Shown here: piece by piece, positions 56,244 to 64,000 of the stretch
Numbering within the stretch: position 1 is the stretch's first letter
Layout: every line of letters starts with the position of its first letter
Assembly: GCA_963704535.1 (NCBI GenBank)
Contig: OY969916.1
Location: 9,920,001-9,984,000 of the forward strand
Reading direction: 5' to 3'
Length of the DNA: 64,000 nucleotides
Source: G963704535 sp963704535
GTDB taxonomy: Bacteria > Chloroflexota > Chloroflexia > Chloroflexales > Roseiflexaceae
Position numbers and translations under genes: made by a program
Notes under the pieces: generated by a model
Databases searched by the model: none
What the model was told of the DNA's origin: nothing
What the model saw: the letters and a program-made list of their open reading frames with translations, nothing else

Positions 56244-56720
56244 ATGGACCGAGCGATGGACACCTCCCAACCGATTGTCATACGCAGAGCAGCATTAGCA
56301 GACGTCGAGCACATCACCGCCATTACCGATGCCGCCTACGCCAAATATGTGCCGCGTCTCGGCCGCAAGCCGCAGCCCATGACTGCGGAGTATCAGCAAC
56401 TGGTGGCTACGCATCCGGTCTGGCTGCTGTGCGTCGGCGATCACCCTGCCGGCGTGCTGGTCCTGATATACGAGCCGGACGCCGTGCTGATCTACAGCGT
56501 CGCTATCCACTCCGACGAGCAGAAGCGCGGCTTCGGGTTGCGTTTGTTGGCCTGGGCCGAGCAGGAAGCGCGACAAGCCGGGTACGCCCACATTCGGCTA
56601 TTCACAAATATGCTGATGGAAGAGAATATCGCGCTTTATACGCATCTCGGATATCGCGAAACGGGGCGTGAACCTTTCCAGGGATTGACGCTGGTACACC
56701 TCGCCAAAGCGCTACAATAG
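56244..56720 (+). CDS. GNAT acetyltransferase
   Basis: 158 residues. GNAT signatures: the start IVIRRAALADVEHITAITDAAY, SVAIHSDEQKRGFGLRLLAWA for acetyl-CoA, and NIALYTHLGYRETG at the end. ATG 56244 or 56256; neither has a strong RBS. A TTACAAT near 56213 may be a -10 element. Substrate unknown. Confidence 0.85.
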   Translation: MDRAMDTSQPIVIRRAALADVEHITAITDAAYAKYVPRLGRKPQPMTAEYQQLVATHPVWLLCVGDHPAGVLVLIYEPDAVLIYSVAIHSDEQKRGFGLRLLAWAEQEARQAGYAHIRLFTNMLMEENIALYTHLGYRETGREPFQGLTLVHLAKALQ

Positions 56721-56880
56721 GGATCTCAAAATCGCCGTCTTGAGCTGAACTTAGTAGCACCCTCTATGCCGTTGCTGGATGCCCACACGGAATCCAGAAT
56801 CGGGGCTTATCGTGGCGCGCTGGCGAGCCATCGTTCGATCGATTGACAATCGTGGCGCTGTGACCAGACGGCAGGGAGAG

Positions 56881-56961
56881 CCTGACGGGGCAGGTGGGCG
56901 CTGTGCCCAGGTGGCATGACGGGCCTGACGAGGCAGGTGGGCGTTGTGCCCAGGTGGCATG
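56881..56961. repeat. Two 38-base direct repeats (period 43)
   Basis: CCTGACGRGGCAGGTGGGCG then YTGTGCCCAGGTGGCATG occurs at 56881-56918 and 56924-56961, with two mismatches. The gap 56721-57046 holds nothing else clear. Confidence 0.75.
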
Positions 56962-57046
56962 TATTCCCGTTGCACTGCCCCAAGATCGAGTATCATACGG
57001 GGCGACGAAACCCGTACCTATAACGAAAACGACAGGATCAACAGCA

Positions 57047-57985
57047 ATGCCAACCCTGAGCGAACGAATCGAAGGCGGCCTCTTGGGGCTCCTGGTCGGC
57101 GATGCCCTCGGCGTGCCCTACGAGTTTCATCCGCCGCAGGAGATCCCGTCCCTCGCCGAGATCGAGATGACGCCGCCAGCGTCGTTTCGGCGCGCCCACG
57201 CTGGGGTGCCGCCCGGCACCTGGTCGGACGACGGCGCGCACGCCCTGGCACTGCTGGCCTCGCTGCTCGACCGCGGCGCGCTCGACATGCGGGATCTTGG
57301 CGCGCGCCTGGTGGCCTGGTATCAGTCGGGTGAGCTGGCGGTCGACGGGAAGGTCTTCGACGTCGGCATCCAGACCAGCGAGGCGATCCGGCGACTGATG
57401 GCGGGGACGCCGGCCGACCAGGCCGGGCCAAGCGACGAGCGAGCCAATGGCAATGGCTCGCTGATGCGGGTGCTGCCGCTGGCGCTCTGGCACCAAGGCG
57501 ACGACGCCGCGCTAGTGGCCGATGCCCACCGCCAATCATTGGTGACCCATGGCCATCTGCGCTCGCAGGTGTGTTGCGCCCTGTACTGCCTATGGGCCAG
57601 GTACACGCTCCGGGAGGCGCCCGAGCCCTGGCGCGTGGCGACGGCGACCCTGCGGGCGATCTACGGTCGCGACTCGGCCGAGTACGCCGAGCTGGAGTGG
57701 TCGGTTCGCCCCGACGATCCGCTCGATGGACACGGCAGCGGCTACGTCGTGGACTGCCTCCGCTCGGCACGGCTGGCTATGGAAGCGGGCGACTACGAGC
57801 AGGTCGTCAAGGCGGCGATAGCGCTGGGCCACGACACCGACACAACCGCCTGCGTCGCCGGGGGCATCGCCGGCATCCGCGACGGCATCGCGGCCATCCC
57901 GCCGCGCTGGAGCGCGCAGCTACGCGGGAAAGAGCTGGTCGAGCCGCTGCTGCGCCGGCTGCTCGCACGGAACACGCCGCATTGA
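57047..57985 (+). CDS. ADP-ribosylglycohydrolase-family protein
   Basis: 312 residues. Start MPTLSERIEGGLLGLLVGDALGVPYEF; metal-binding TWSDDGAHALALL; GNGSLMRVLPLAL; and the C-terminal GHDTDTTACVAGGIAGI are the canonical ARH motifs. The enzyme removes ADP-ribose from proteins or nitrogenase reductase-like targets, or processes related N-glycosides. The target is unknown. No ADP-ribosyltransferase gene is in the window. Confidence 0.9.
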   Translation: MPTLSERIEGGLLGLLVGDALGVPYEFHPPQEIPSLAEIEMTPPASFRRAHAGVPPGTWSDDGAHALALLASLLDRGALDMRDLGARLVAWYQSGELAVDGKVFDVGIQTSEAIRRLMAGTPADQAGPSDERANGNGSLMRVLPLALWHQGDDAALVADAHRQSLVTHGHLRSQVCCALYCLWARYTLREAPEPWRVATATLRAIYGRDSAEYAELEWSVRPDDPLDGHGSGYVVDCLRSARLAMEAGDYEQVVKAAIALGHDTDTTACVAGGIAGIRDGIAAIPPRWSAQLRGKELVEPLLRRLLARNTPH

Positions 57986-58019
57986 GAAACTGTTTGAAAG
58001 GGCATTGTCTTGTCTACGA

Positions 58020-58080
58020 TCCAGGGTGAAGAAAGGATTCTTGAAGGGCTTCCCCCTCAAACGCCCCCTTTCAAACAATC
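58020..58080. repeat. G/C palindrome repeat (family G)
   Basis: GTGAAGAAAGGATTCTTGAA, GGGCTTCCCCCTCAAACGCC and CCCTTTCAAACAATC, between convergent genes. Confidence 0.65.
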
Positions 58081-58631
58081 TCCGCCGCGACGATCTCCAG
58101 AGCGTGGCAGGTGTCCCGCGCGATATAGTCGGGCTTGCGGATCGGTCGGGCCGGGGGCGACTCAGTCCCCAAGTCGACCAGGATGGTCCGGCAGCCGGCG
58201 CGGTTGCCGGCCTCGACGTCGTCGAGGACATCGCCGATAAACCAGGAGCGCCGCAGATCGATCGCCAGCTCGGCGGCGGCGCGCAGCAACATGCCCGGCT
58301 GCGGCTTGCGGCACTCGCACACGATCGCAAGCTCGGCAATGATCCCTGCGGGGTGATGCGGGCAGTGGTAAAGGCCGTCGAGGCGCACGTCGTAGCGCGC
58401 AAGTTCATCGGCCAGGTGGGCGTGCATCCGCGCCAGCGCCACCTCATCGAAGTAGCCGCGGGCGATCCCCGACTGGTTGGTGATCACCACCAGCCGGAAG
58501 CCATCGGCCTGGAGGCGCCGCAGTGCCGGGCCGACCCCCTCGTAGAGGCGCAGGTGCTCGGGCTGCGACGGGTAGGGACGCGAATGCACCAGGGTTCCGT
58601 CGCGGTCCAGGAAGAGGCCACGGTGTTGCAT
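58071..58631 (-). CDS. HAD-IIIA phosphatase (GmhB-like)
   Basis: 186 residues. HAD motif 1 LFLDRDGTLV near the start, motif 2 VVITNQSG, zinc-loop Cys/His YHCPHHPAG...CECRKPQPGML with the Lys of motif 3, and motif 4 FIGDVLDDVEAG. Such proteins dephosphorylate heptose-1,7-bisphosphate or other sugar phosphates. The ATG at 58631 is preferred: AAGGAG lies nine bases upstream, while the ATG at 58640 directly abuts it. Confidence 0.88.
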   Translation of the reverse strand: MQHRGLFLDRDGTLVHSRPYPSQPEHLRLYEGVGPALRRLQADGFRLVVITNQSGIARGYFDEVALARMHAHLADELARYDVRLDGLYHCPHHPAGIIAELAIVCECRKPQPGMLLRAAAELAIDLRRSWFIGDVLDDVEAGNRAGCRTILVDLGTESPPARPIRKPDYIARDTCHALEIVAAEIV

Positions 58632-58663
58632 TGATTGCATCTCCTTATGGTTCAAAATACGTA

Positions 58664-58692
58664 TTGACCTCAATAGTTTCTAATTGTATAAT
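58664..58692 (+). promoter_or_regulatory. Promoter of the rloA-rloB pair
   Basis: TTGACC (58664-58669), 17-base spacer, TATAAT (58687-58692). Confidence 0.7.
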
Positions 58693-58695
58693 CTA

Positions 58696-58716
58696 TTTGT
58701 GAGATTTTCTCACAAA
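58696..58716. promoter_or_regulatory. Operator-like inverted repeat at the rloA transcription start
   Basis: TTTGTGAGA and TCTCACAAA are exact complements separated by TTT, directly after the -10 box, where a repressor would block initiation. Confidence 0.65.
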
Positions 58717-58753
58717 AATCCTCTCTTCAAGAAATGGAAAGCAGTGGTAGATC

Positions 58754-60070
58754 ATGCTCATAGAATTTAGTGTCGGAAACTTTCGATCTTTTAAGGACAT
58801 AGTCACCTTTAGCATGGTTGCTGCGAACATTAGTGCTAAGTATAAAGAGATCGACGAGAACAATGTTTTCTCAGTCGATAAAGATTTATCTTTGTTAAAG
58901 AGTGCTGCCCTGTACGGTGCTAACGCTAGTGGAAAAAGTAACTTAATTGCAGCTATACGTTTTATGCGTCAGTTTGTATTGACTTCATCCCGCGACACTC
59001 AGGTGACGGAGACGATTAACGTAGATAGTTTTCGTCTAAGTTTAGAAACAGAGGAGAAGCCCTCATTTTTTGAAATGGTTTTCTTATTGAATAGTAAGAG
59101 GTACCGCTATGGCTTTGAGGTTACTACGCAACGTGTAACCTCAGAGTGGCTTTACTATGTGCCAACTATACGGGAAGCTAAACTCTTTGAGCGAAGCCTC
59201 GATGATGTTAAAACCACAAATGCCTTTAAGGAAGGGCGAGGTCTCACCGATAGGACACGGAGTAACGCCTTATTCCTTTCTGTTGTTGCCCAATTCAATG
59301 GTGAAATAGCTCAATCGGTATTACGATGGTTCAATAATTTAAATGTCAGCACTGGCCTCAATGATATTAGTGACATGATGCATGCTCTTGCTAGATTTGA
59401 GAATACTAAATATCAGAATGATATTATTGAGTTTATCAAGAAACTTGATCTAGGCATCGATCATATTCAGATCGAGAAATCAAGGATAGACACACTTAAG
59501 CTTCCAGAAAGCACACCTGAAGAATTGGCGCAATTCTTCAAACTTGTGGAGGGAATTGGAGTTGAACAGACGATTGTAAGAACTACACACAAAAAATATA
59601 GTACTGACAATTATGAATTATCATCGGAAATATTTGACCTAGACAGAAATGAGTCAGAGGGGACTAAGAAACTCTTTGCGCTTGCTTACCCTATACTTCA
59701 TAGCCTACGGAACGGAAGAATTTTAATTATTGATGAACTTGATGCACGCCTCCACCCACTCATTACTTGTGAGATAATTCGTCTCTTCAACTCAAAGGAG
59801 ACGAATCCACATAACGCACAACTCGTATTTACAACACATGATACAAATCTTCTCAACAATAAATTATTCCGCAGGGACCAAATTTGGTTTACGGAGAAAT
59901 CAAAATATGGCTTTACTCAATTGTACTCTCTTGTAGAGTATAAATCTGAGGATGATGGCACAAAGGTGAGAAATGATGCGTCGTTTGAGAGAGATTATAT
60001 CGAAGGCAGGTACGGTGCTATTCCTTTTATTGGAAACTTTCAGAGCTTAATAGAGGATGAGATTGAGTAA
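58754..60070 (+). CDS. RloA-like AAA15-family ATPase (AbiLi-like), putative phage defence
   Basis: 438 residues, SMC/ABC-type ATPase. Start FSVGNFRSFKDIVTFSM; Walker A GANASGKS at 55-62; ABC signature-like NESEGTKKLFAL; Walker B ILIIDELDARLHP near 325; switch FTTHDTNLL. RloA pairs with RloB in restriction-linked and abortive-infection systems; AbiL uses the same two-gene layout. Visibly AT-rich against the surrounding genome, so probably acquired. RloB overlaps its end by 14 bases but is disrupted. The ATPase itself looks intact. Confidence 0.85.
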   Translation: MLIEFSVGNFRSFKDIVTFSMVAANISAKYKEIDENNVFSVDKDLSLLKSAALYGANASGKSNLIAAIRFMRQFVLTSSRDTQVTETINVDSFRLSLETEEKPSFFEMVFLLNSKRYRYGFEVTTQRVTSEWLYYVPTIREAKLFERSLDDVKTTNAFKEGRGLTDRTRSNALFLSVVAQFNGEIAQSVLRWFNNLNVSTGLNDISDMMHALARFENTKYQNDIIEFIKKLDLGIDHIQIEKSRIDTLKLPESTPEELAQFFKLVEGIGVEQTIVRTTHKKYSTDNYELSSEIFDLDRNESEGTKKLFALAYPILHSLRNGRILIIDELDARLHPLITCEIIRLFNSKETNPHNAQLVFTTHDTNLLNNKLFRRDQIWFTEKSKYGFTQLYSLVEYKSEDDGTKVRNDASFERDYIEGRYGAIPFIGNFQSLIEDEIE

Positions 60071-60420
60071 AAAGCGAGATCACAGCAGAGTACGAGGATA
60101 CTCACTTAGGAAGGTTGGTACTCGTGAGCTTATACAACGATTCTCAATAGTATGTGAAGGTGAGAAAACAGAACCAAACTACTTTCGGAGTTTCCGCGTT
60201 CCTAAAAACGTAATAGATGTTCAGGGCCTTGGTGATAATACTATCCGTCTCGTACAAGCAGCTATCAAGATGCGGGAGGAAGGGAATTACGATCAAACAT
60301 GGTGTGTTTTTGACCGTGATTCGTTTCCCGCAAATGACTTCAACAACGCATTGATATTAGCAAAGAAAAAAGATATTCAGGTTGCGTATTCAAACGAAGC
60401 ATTTGAACTATGGTATTTAT

Positions 60421-62165
60421 GTATCCTCTCCATAATTCCTGGTTAGGCTGGATGAGGACTGGCAGCGGTGGCCGTCCGTTCGCGGATACTGTCAGCTAAG
60501 GATGGGGTGGTGGCAGACGCCAGGAGCCGACCGAGGAAATAGGCATATACCCGCACGCCCAGTTTGGTGGCGGTGGCAATGATCGTTTGGAAGGTGTCCC
60601 AGACCTGCGCTCCCGCACCGGATTGCGGACCGAAACTGACATCGCGTTTCCGCACCCGTCGTCTGGCTGCCAATTCCATGTCGTTATTGTGTAGTGGCAG
60701 ATCGGGATAGTCAAGCACTAACAGCAACAGTTCGCGGTTAGCCCAAGTCTTGGCGATCCGTTCATCCAGCGCCAGGTAGCCGGTGCGACGCCTGAAGAGG
60801 TCGTCAAAGGCGGCCCGCAGTCGGTCGCACTCCGTTCCGCTTGGCGCCGTCCGATAGGCCACCAACTGGTGATAGAATATCCAGTAGTCCTTGCGGAAGT
60901 CGGCCAGTAGAGCCTGATGGACCGGCACCGCCGGGGTCAGTTTGGCGTAATGGCGCCCATCGTGAATCCAGCACAGCCCATGCGCATCGGTCAGCAGGTG
61001 ATATACCGCCGCGTCGTCGCTCAACAAGCGCCTCACGATCGGCACGCTCGTTTGCGCCTGATAGGCCGCAATCGCCAGTGCGTCCCAGACCTGCCGGCGC
61101 TGCTGGGGTCCGAGGGTCAGCCGCGCCCTGTCAAGCAGGGAGGTCAACTCCATCGCGCTCATCTGGCTGTCCCATGGCAGTGCTGCAAACAATTGGGTCA
61201 CCAGGGTGGGACGGAGGCTGGTGCTGTCCAGCCAGGCCAGCGCGTCTGCATTGAGACGAAAGACCACGTCTTGCCCCCACAACACTGCCAACACATCCTG
61301 GCGCGTGCCGCCTGGACGGGTCTGATAGACCGTGAAGAAGGGATTGCCCAGCACATGGCAGGTTTGGTTCTGACCATCGACACGGGTGCTGGTTTGGTCG
61401 GTGGCCTGCCACTCGGTACTAGCGAGGCCGGCCTGGTGGATCGCTTGGGCTTCGGCACTCCAAGTCGCACGGTGGTCGCGCAACCAGCGCGCGATGGTGC
61501 CGGCGCCGATGACGATCCCGGCATCCTGGAAGAAGGTCAGCAGGCTGGGTTGACTGATATTGGCACCATGGCCGAGGGTCAAGGTCAATGCCTGGATATG
61601 CGGGCCAAACTGGCCAGAGTAGCCGTCTGGCAGCGGTGCGGTGATTGTCTGTCCGGTGCTCGGAACCATCCAAACCTCGCGCACGAAGCGGATGATCTGG
61701 GGCTGCAGGAGGAGATCCTGGATGGTGACTTCAGTCGTACCATGGCGGATGGCATCTGGCGGAAGGGTGGCTGGGTCAACCACACAACGTTGGGTGCGGG
61801 TGGGCGCCAGGATGTCCAGCTTGCGCCCTTTCCGGCGCGGTTTGGGGGTATGGCGCTCGCGTTCGGAGGAATGATCGGGTGTTGGCGTCGAGGACGTGGG
61901 CGGTTTGACATCCGGTTTGCCTGAGCCACCCTTCAAGCGGGCATTCTCATCTCGCAATTGCTGGTTCTCGGCGCGCAGGGCCTGATTTTCAGCGACCAGC
62001 GTCTCAATCAGGTTGAGCAATTGTCCGATCACCTGCCTAGTGGCTGGGTCAGTGATGGCATCCAGGTTGACATCGGGAATCTGCATACATAATGGTACGA
62101 AGATGGCGCATCATTGGATCTGATCGTCACCAGCGTTACACGCCCAGCGATTATGGAGAGGATAC
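60421..62165 (-). mobile_element. IS66-like insertion sequence (1745 bp)
   Basis: Terminal inverted repeats GTATCCTCTCCATAAT (16 bases, perfect). The 8-bp duplication GTATTTAT flanks it (60413-60420, 62166-62173), as is usual for IS66. Inserted in rloB. Confidence 0.88.
60443..62086 (-). CDS. IS66-like (TnpC-type) transposase
   Basis: 547 residues. An N-terminal leucine-zipper-like coiled coil (NLIETLVAENQALRAENQQL), a Cys/His-poor linker, DDE domain with WQATDQTSTRVDGQ and RHYAKLTPAVPVHQALLADF, and C-terminal PLHNNDMELAARRRVRKRDV with FQTIIATATKLGVRVYAYF, like the IS66 end. No TnpA or TnpB genes are in this IS, as in the single-gene subgroup. Confidence 0.83.
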   Translation of the reverse strand: MQIPDVNLDAITDPATRQVIGQLLNLIETLVAENQALRAENQQLRDENARLKGGSGKPDVKPPTSSTPTPDHSSERERHTPKPRRKGRKLDILAPTRTQRCVVDPATLPPDAIRHGTTEVTIQDLLLQPQIIRFVREVWMVPSTGQTITAPLPDGYSGQFGPHIQALTLTLGHGANISQPSLLTFFQDAGIVIGAGTIARWLRDHRATWSAEAQAIHQAGLASTEWQATDQTSTRVDGQNQTCHVLGNPFFTVYQTRPGGTRQDVLAVLWGQDVVFRLNADALAWLDSTSLRPTLVTQLFAALPWDSQMSAMELTSLLDRARLTLGPQQRRQVWDALAIAAYQAQTSVPIVRRLLSDDAAVYHLLTDAHGLCWIHDGRHYAKLTPAVPVHQALLADFRKDYWIFYHQLVAYRTAPSGTECDRLRAAFDDLFRRRTGYLALDERIAKTWANRELLLLVLDYPDLPLHNNDMELAARRRVRKRDVSFGPQSGAGAQVWDTFQTIIATATKLGVRVYAYFLGRLLASATTPSLADSIRERTATAASPHPA

Positions 62166-62200
62166 GTATTTATTGCATTTTCACTACTATCAGACAGGCA

Positions 62201-63448
62201 GGTAGCACCCCCTTCAACCGTGGTCGAAGGGTCCAGCACTTGAAAAAACAGGGCTCATCTGGCATTCTATACGGCGAGGCTTGCACCTCTCGTCGTATGG
62301 AGGACCAAGATGAACCCAATGGCACAATTCTGCCATAACCTGGACTGCCCGGCAAGGGGTCAAGTGGGCCAGGGCAATATTACGATCCATAGCCAGAAGG
62401 AGCGCCGCTATCGCTGTAGCACTTGTGGCAAAACCTTCGCCGCTACGACTGGCACGCCATTCTATCGTCTGAGGCTGGCGGTCGATCTGGTCACGATTGT
62501 GTTGACCCTGCTTACGCATGGCTGTCCGACCCAGGCTACTCAGGCAGCCTTTGGCCTGGATGAGCGTACGGTCGCGAGCTGGTTGCGACGTGCCAGCCAG
62601 CACTCTCAGCAGCTTCACCAGCATCTGGTCCAGCAGGGCCAGATCGACCTCCAACACGTACAAGCCGACGAACTGTGGGTGAAAGTGGTCGGAAGCAAGG
62701 TTTGGCAAGCAATGGCGATGGCCGTGCCATCGCGCTTGTGGCTGGGTGGTGCCATCAGTGTGCATCGCGACCGTCATCTGATCACAGCGCTGGTCGAGCA
62801 GGTGCGAGGGTGCGCTCTGACGACGGCAATCCTGGTCTGTGTGGACGAGCCTGAGCAGCTACGTCAGTGCCTTTCGCAAGGTGTTTCGGCGGCGTGTGCC
62901 GACTGGTAAGGTCCGGCAGACCTCGTCTGGAAGCGGAGGAGGGATTGCTGATTGGACAGCTCATCAAGCACTACGCCAAGCGCCGCCTCAGCGGTGTGAA
63001 GCGGCGGATTGTTCAGGGCAGCCAGGTCGCCATCACGGCGGTGCTGGAGGCGACTGGCACTGGGACGGATATCAACACCTCCTACATTGAACGCTTGAAC
63101 GCCACGTTTCGCAGTTCGCTGGCCTGCTTGGTGCGGCGTGGCAGGGCGATTGCTCACACCGAGAGTTTGCTCAACGCTGGGATGTGGCTGGTAGGGAGCT
63201 GTTACAACTTCTGCTGGTCTCATGACACGCTCCGTGAGCAGGCGCCAAGTGATGCCCGACTGAAGTGGAAGGAACGAACGCCGGCGATGGCGGCCGGATT
63301 GAGTGATCATCAATGGACGATGGCTGAACTGCTCACCTACCAGGTGCCACCCCCGCCCTGGGTGCCACCCAAACGGCGCGGGCGGCCACCCAAGCAAAGA
63401 CCGGGCGGTATCAACATGATCCCAACCACGGTTGAGTGGGGCGCTACC
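62201..63448 (+). mobile_element. IS1-like insertion sequence, copy 2 (1248 bp)
   Basis: Same ends as copy 1 (GGTAGC...GCTACC) with 8-bp duplications GACAGGCA at 62193-62200 and 63449-63456. Orientation is opposite to copy 1. Inserted in the rloB gene downstream of the IS66-like element. Confidence 0.9.
62310..63415 (+). pseudogene. IS1-like transposase, frameshifted copy
   Basis: Nearly identical to the transposase at 15732-16838, but with one extra base at about 62847 (GACGAGCCTG for GACGGCCTG), another about 75 bases later (AAGGTCCGG for AAGGCCGG) and a third near the end (ACCGGGCGG for ACCGGCGG). The reading frame is therefore broken after residue ~178 and resumes at SGRPRLEAEEGLLIGQLIKH. 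Probably cannot make active transposase. Confidence 0.85.
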
Positions 63449-63715
63449 GACAGGCATATCTCGACAAGATTATAGCCATATACTTACCAAATTATTAAAA
63501 CATGAATATAGAAAGAATAGCGAAAATATATATTCTAACCTAGAGCAACTACAAGCTGATGCCATCAGGAATGCAAAGCGTCTACTTGAGCAATATAATC
63601 CCCCCAAGCCAGAAAGCGACAATCCTTCCACCACCGTGCATCTGTTGGTAGAAGAACTTAATAAATTCTCTCGTTAGTTATTCCCCAGCAGCTCCAGATT
63701 ACTCATACGAACCAC

Positions 63716-64000
63716 ATGGCACAAGAAGTTATACACGTCGCAACCCTGGCCGACATCCCCCTCGGTCGGATGCGCTATATCGATGTAGACGGACTCCCGA
63801 TCGCGCTGGCGAACGTCGGCGGGACGATCTATGCCTTCAGCGACGCCTGCCGCCACGAGGGCGGGCCGCTCTCGGCCGGCGCGCTGATCGACGACACAGT
63901 GACCTGCCCGTGGCACGGCTGGACCTACAGTGTTCGCACCGGCAAGGCGCTCGTCCCGCCGGTCGGCATCCGCATCCCAACCTACGAAGTTCGCGTCGAG
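63716..64000 (+). CDS. Rieske [2Fe-2S] ferredoxin-like protein, 3' partial
   Basis: The frame is open from ATG 63716 to the window end (95 codons). MAQEVIHVATLADIPLGRMR begins a Rieske domain; CRHEGGPLS and CPWHGW supply the two Cys and two His ligands. Single-domain Rieske proteins transfer electrons to oxygenases or form part of nitrite-reductase small subunits; the partner lies outside. GC-rich again, marking the return to host-type sequence after the rlo island. Confidence 0.9.
   Translation, partial: MAQEVIHVATLADIPLGRMRYIDVDGLPIALANVGGTIYAFSDACRHEGGPLSAGALIDDTVTCPWHGWTYSVRTGKALVPPVGIRIPTYEVRVE

Larger units (their letters stand above)
60057..63677 (+). pseudogene. RloB-like TOPRIM protein, split by two insertion sequences
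   Basis: Segments 60057-60420, 62174-62200 and 63457-63677 join in frame, once the two ISs and one target duplication each are removed, to 203 residues, the usual RloB size. TOPRIM Glu in VCEGEKTEPNYF (~34) and Asp-x-Asp in WCVFDRDSF (86, 88). The joints read FELWYLLHFHYYQTG and GISRQDYSHILTKLL; the end is NPSTTVHLLVEELNKFSR. RloB would be the nuclease-like partner of RloA. As it stands it makes only a 129-residue N-terminal fragment ending in IS sequence. Confidence 0.88.

Overview
The window looks like a chromosomal segment of a GC-rich Chloroflexota bacterium (Chloroflexia-like). This is inferred from gene content: a fused LivH-LivM permease, Uma2 nucleases, an SCP2/acyl-CoA cluster, WD40 and LVIVD proteins, and a short CysRS-like ligase. 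No rRNA, tRNA or CRISPR array was seen.

Layout. 1-8.7 kb: end of an LVIVD beta-propeller gene, a frameshifted SpoIIE-type phosphatase, a short CysRS/MshC-like ligase, a PAT-like acetyltransferase, a secreted CGTase-like GH13 amylase, a MarR regulator with promoter and operator, and EF-P. 8.8-17 kb: a THUMP methyltransferase, a dead LMW-PTP-like protein, a polytopic glycosyltransferase-like protein, a WD40 protein and an IS1-like element that split a long hairpin. 17-28.6 kb: a minus-strand fatty-acid/isoprenoid degradation block (thiolase, frameshifted FadB-like fusion, two acyl-CoA dehydrogenases, two SDRs, SCP2 protein, hydrolase, tandem GNAT). 29.6-32.7 kb: a polar amino acid ABC transporter. 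33.1-43.3 kb: a LivK-H-M-G-F system with a Uma2 gene and an IS5-like element between LivG and LivF, facing a second, fused LivHM permease.

43.5-58.6 kb: M20 peptidase, Uma2, a Tes/MJ0619-like radical SAM protein, a MerA/Lpd-like flavoprotein, transferase 1 of the rSAM/selenodomain-associated type (TIGR04282-like), then an AT-rich membrane gene and an IS701-like element. These are followed by an APH-like kinase, a selenoprotein-B-family gene with an in-frame TGA in a UxxC motif plus a SECIS-like hairpin, a DUF6624-like protein, transferase 2 (TIGR04283-like), a GNAT, an ADP-ribosylglycohydrolase and a HAD phosphatase. 58.6-63.7 kb: an AT-rich RloA/RloB (AbiL-like) putative defence pair, with rloB broken by an IS66-like and an IS1-like element; the uninterrupted rloB reading frame can be rebuilt from the target duplications. 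The window ends inside a Rieske ferredoxin gene.

Two features run through the whole window. Short dispersed repeats are very common: G/C-rich palindromes, a ~117-bp MITE-like element with AGACAAGGTT ends, and many tracts of 7-8-bp units that often form long hairpins. Some of these tracts sit in frame inside coding genes. Several genes also carry single-base frameshifts, which may be real decay or sequencing errors.
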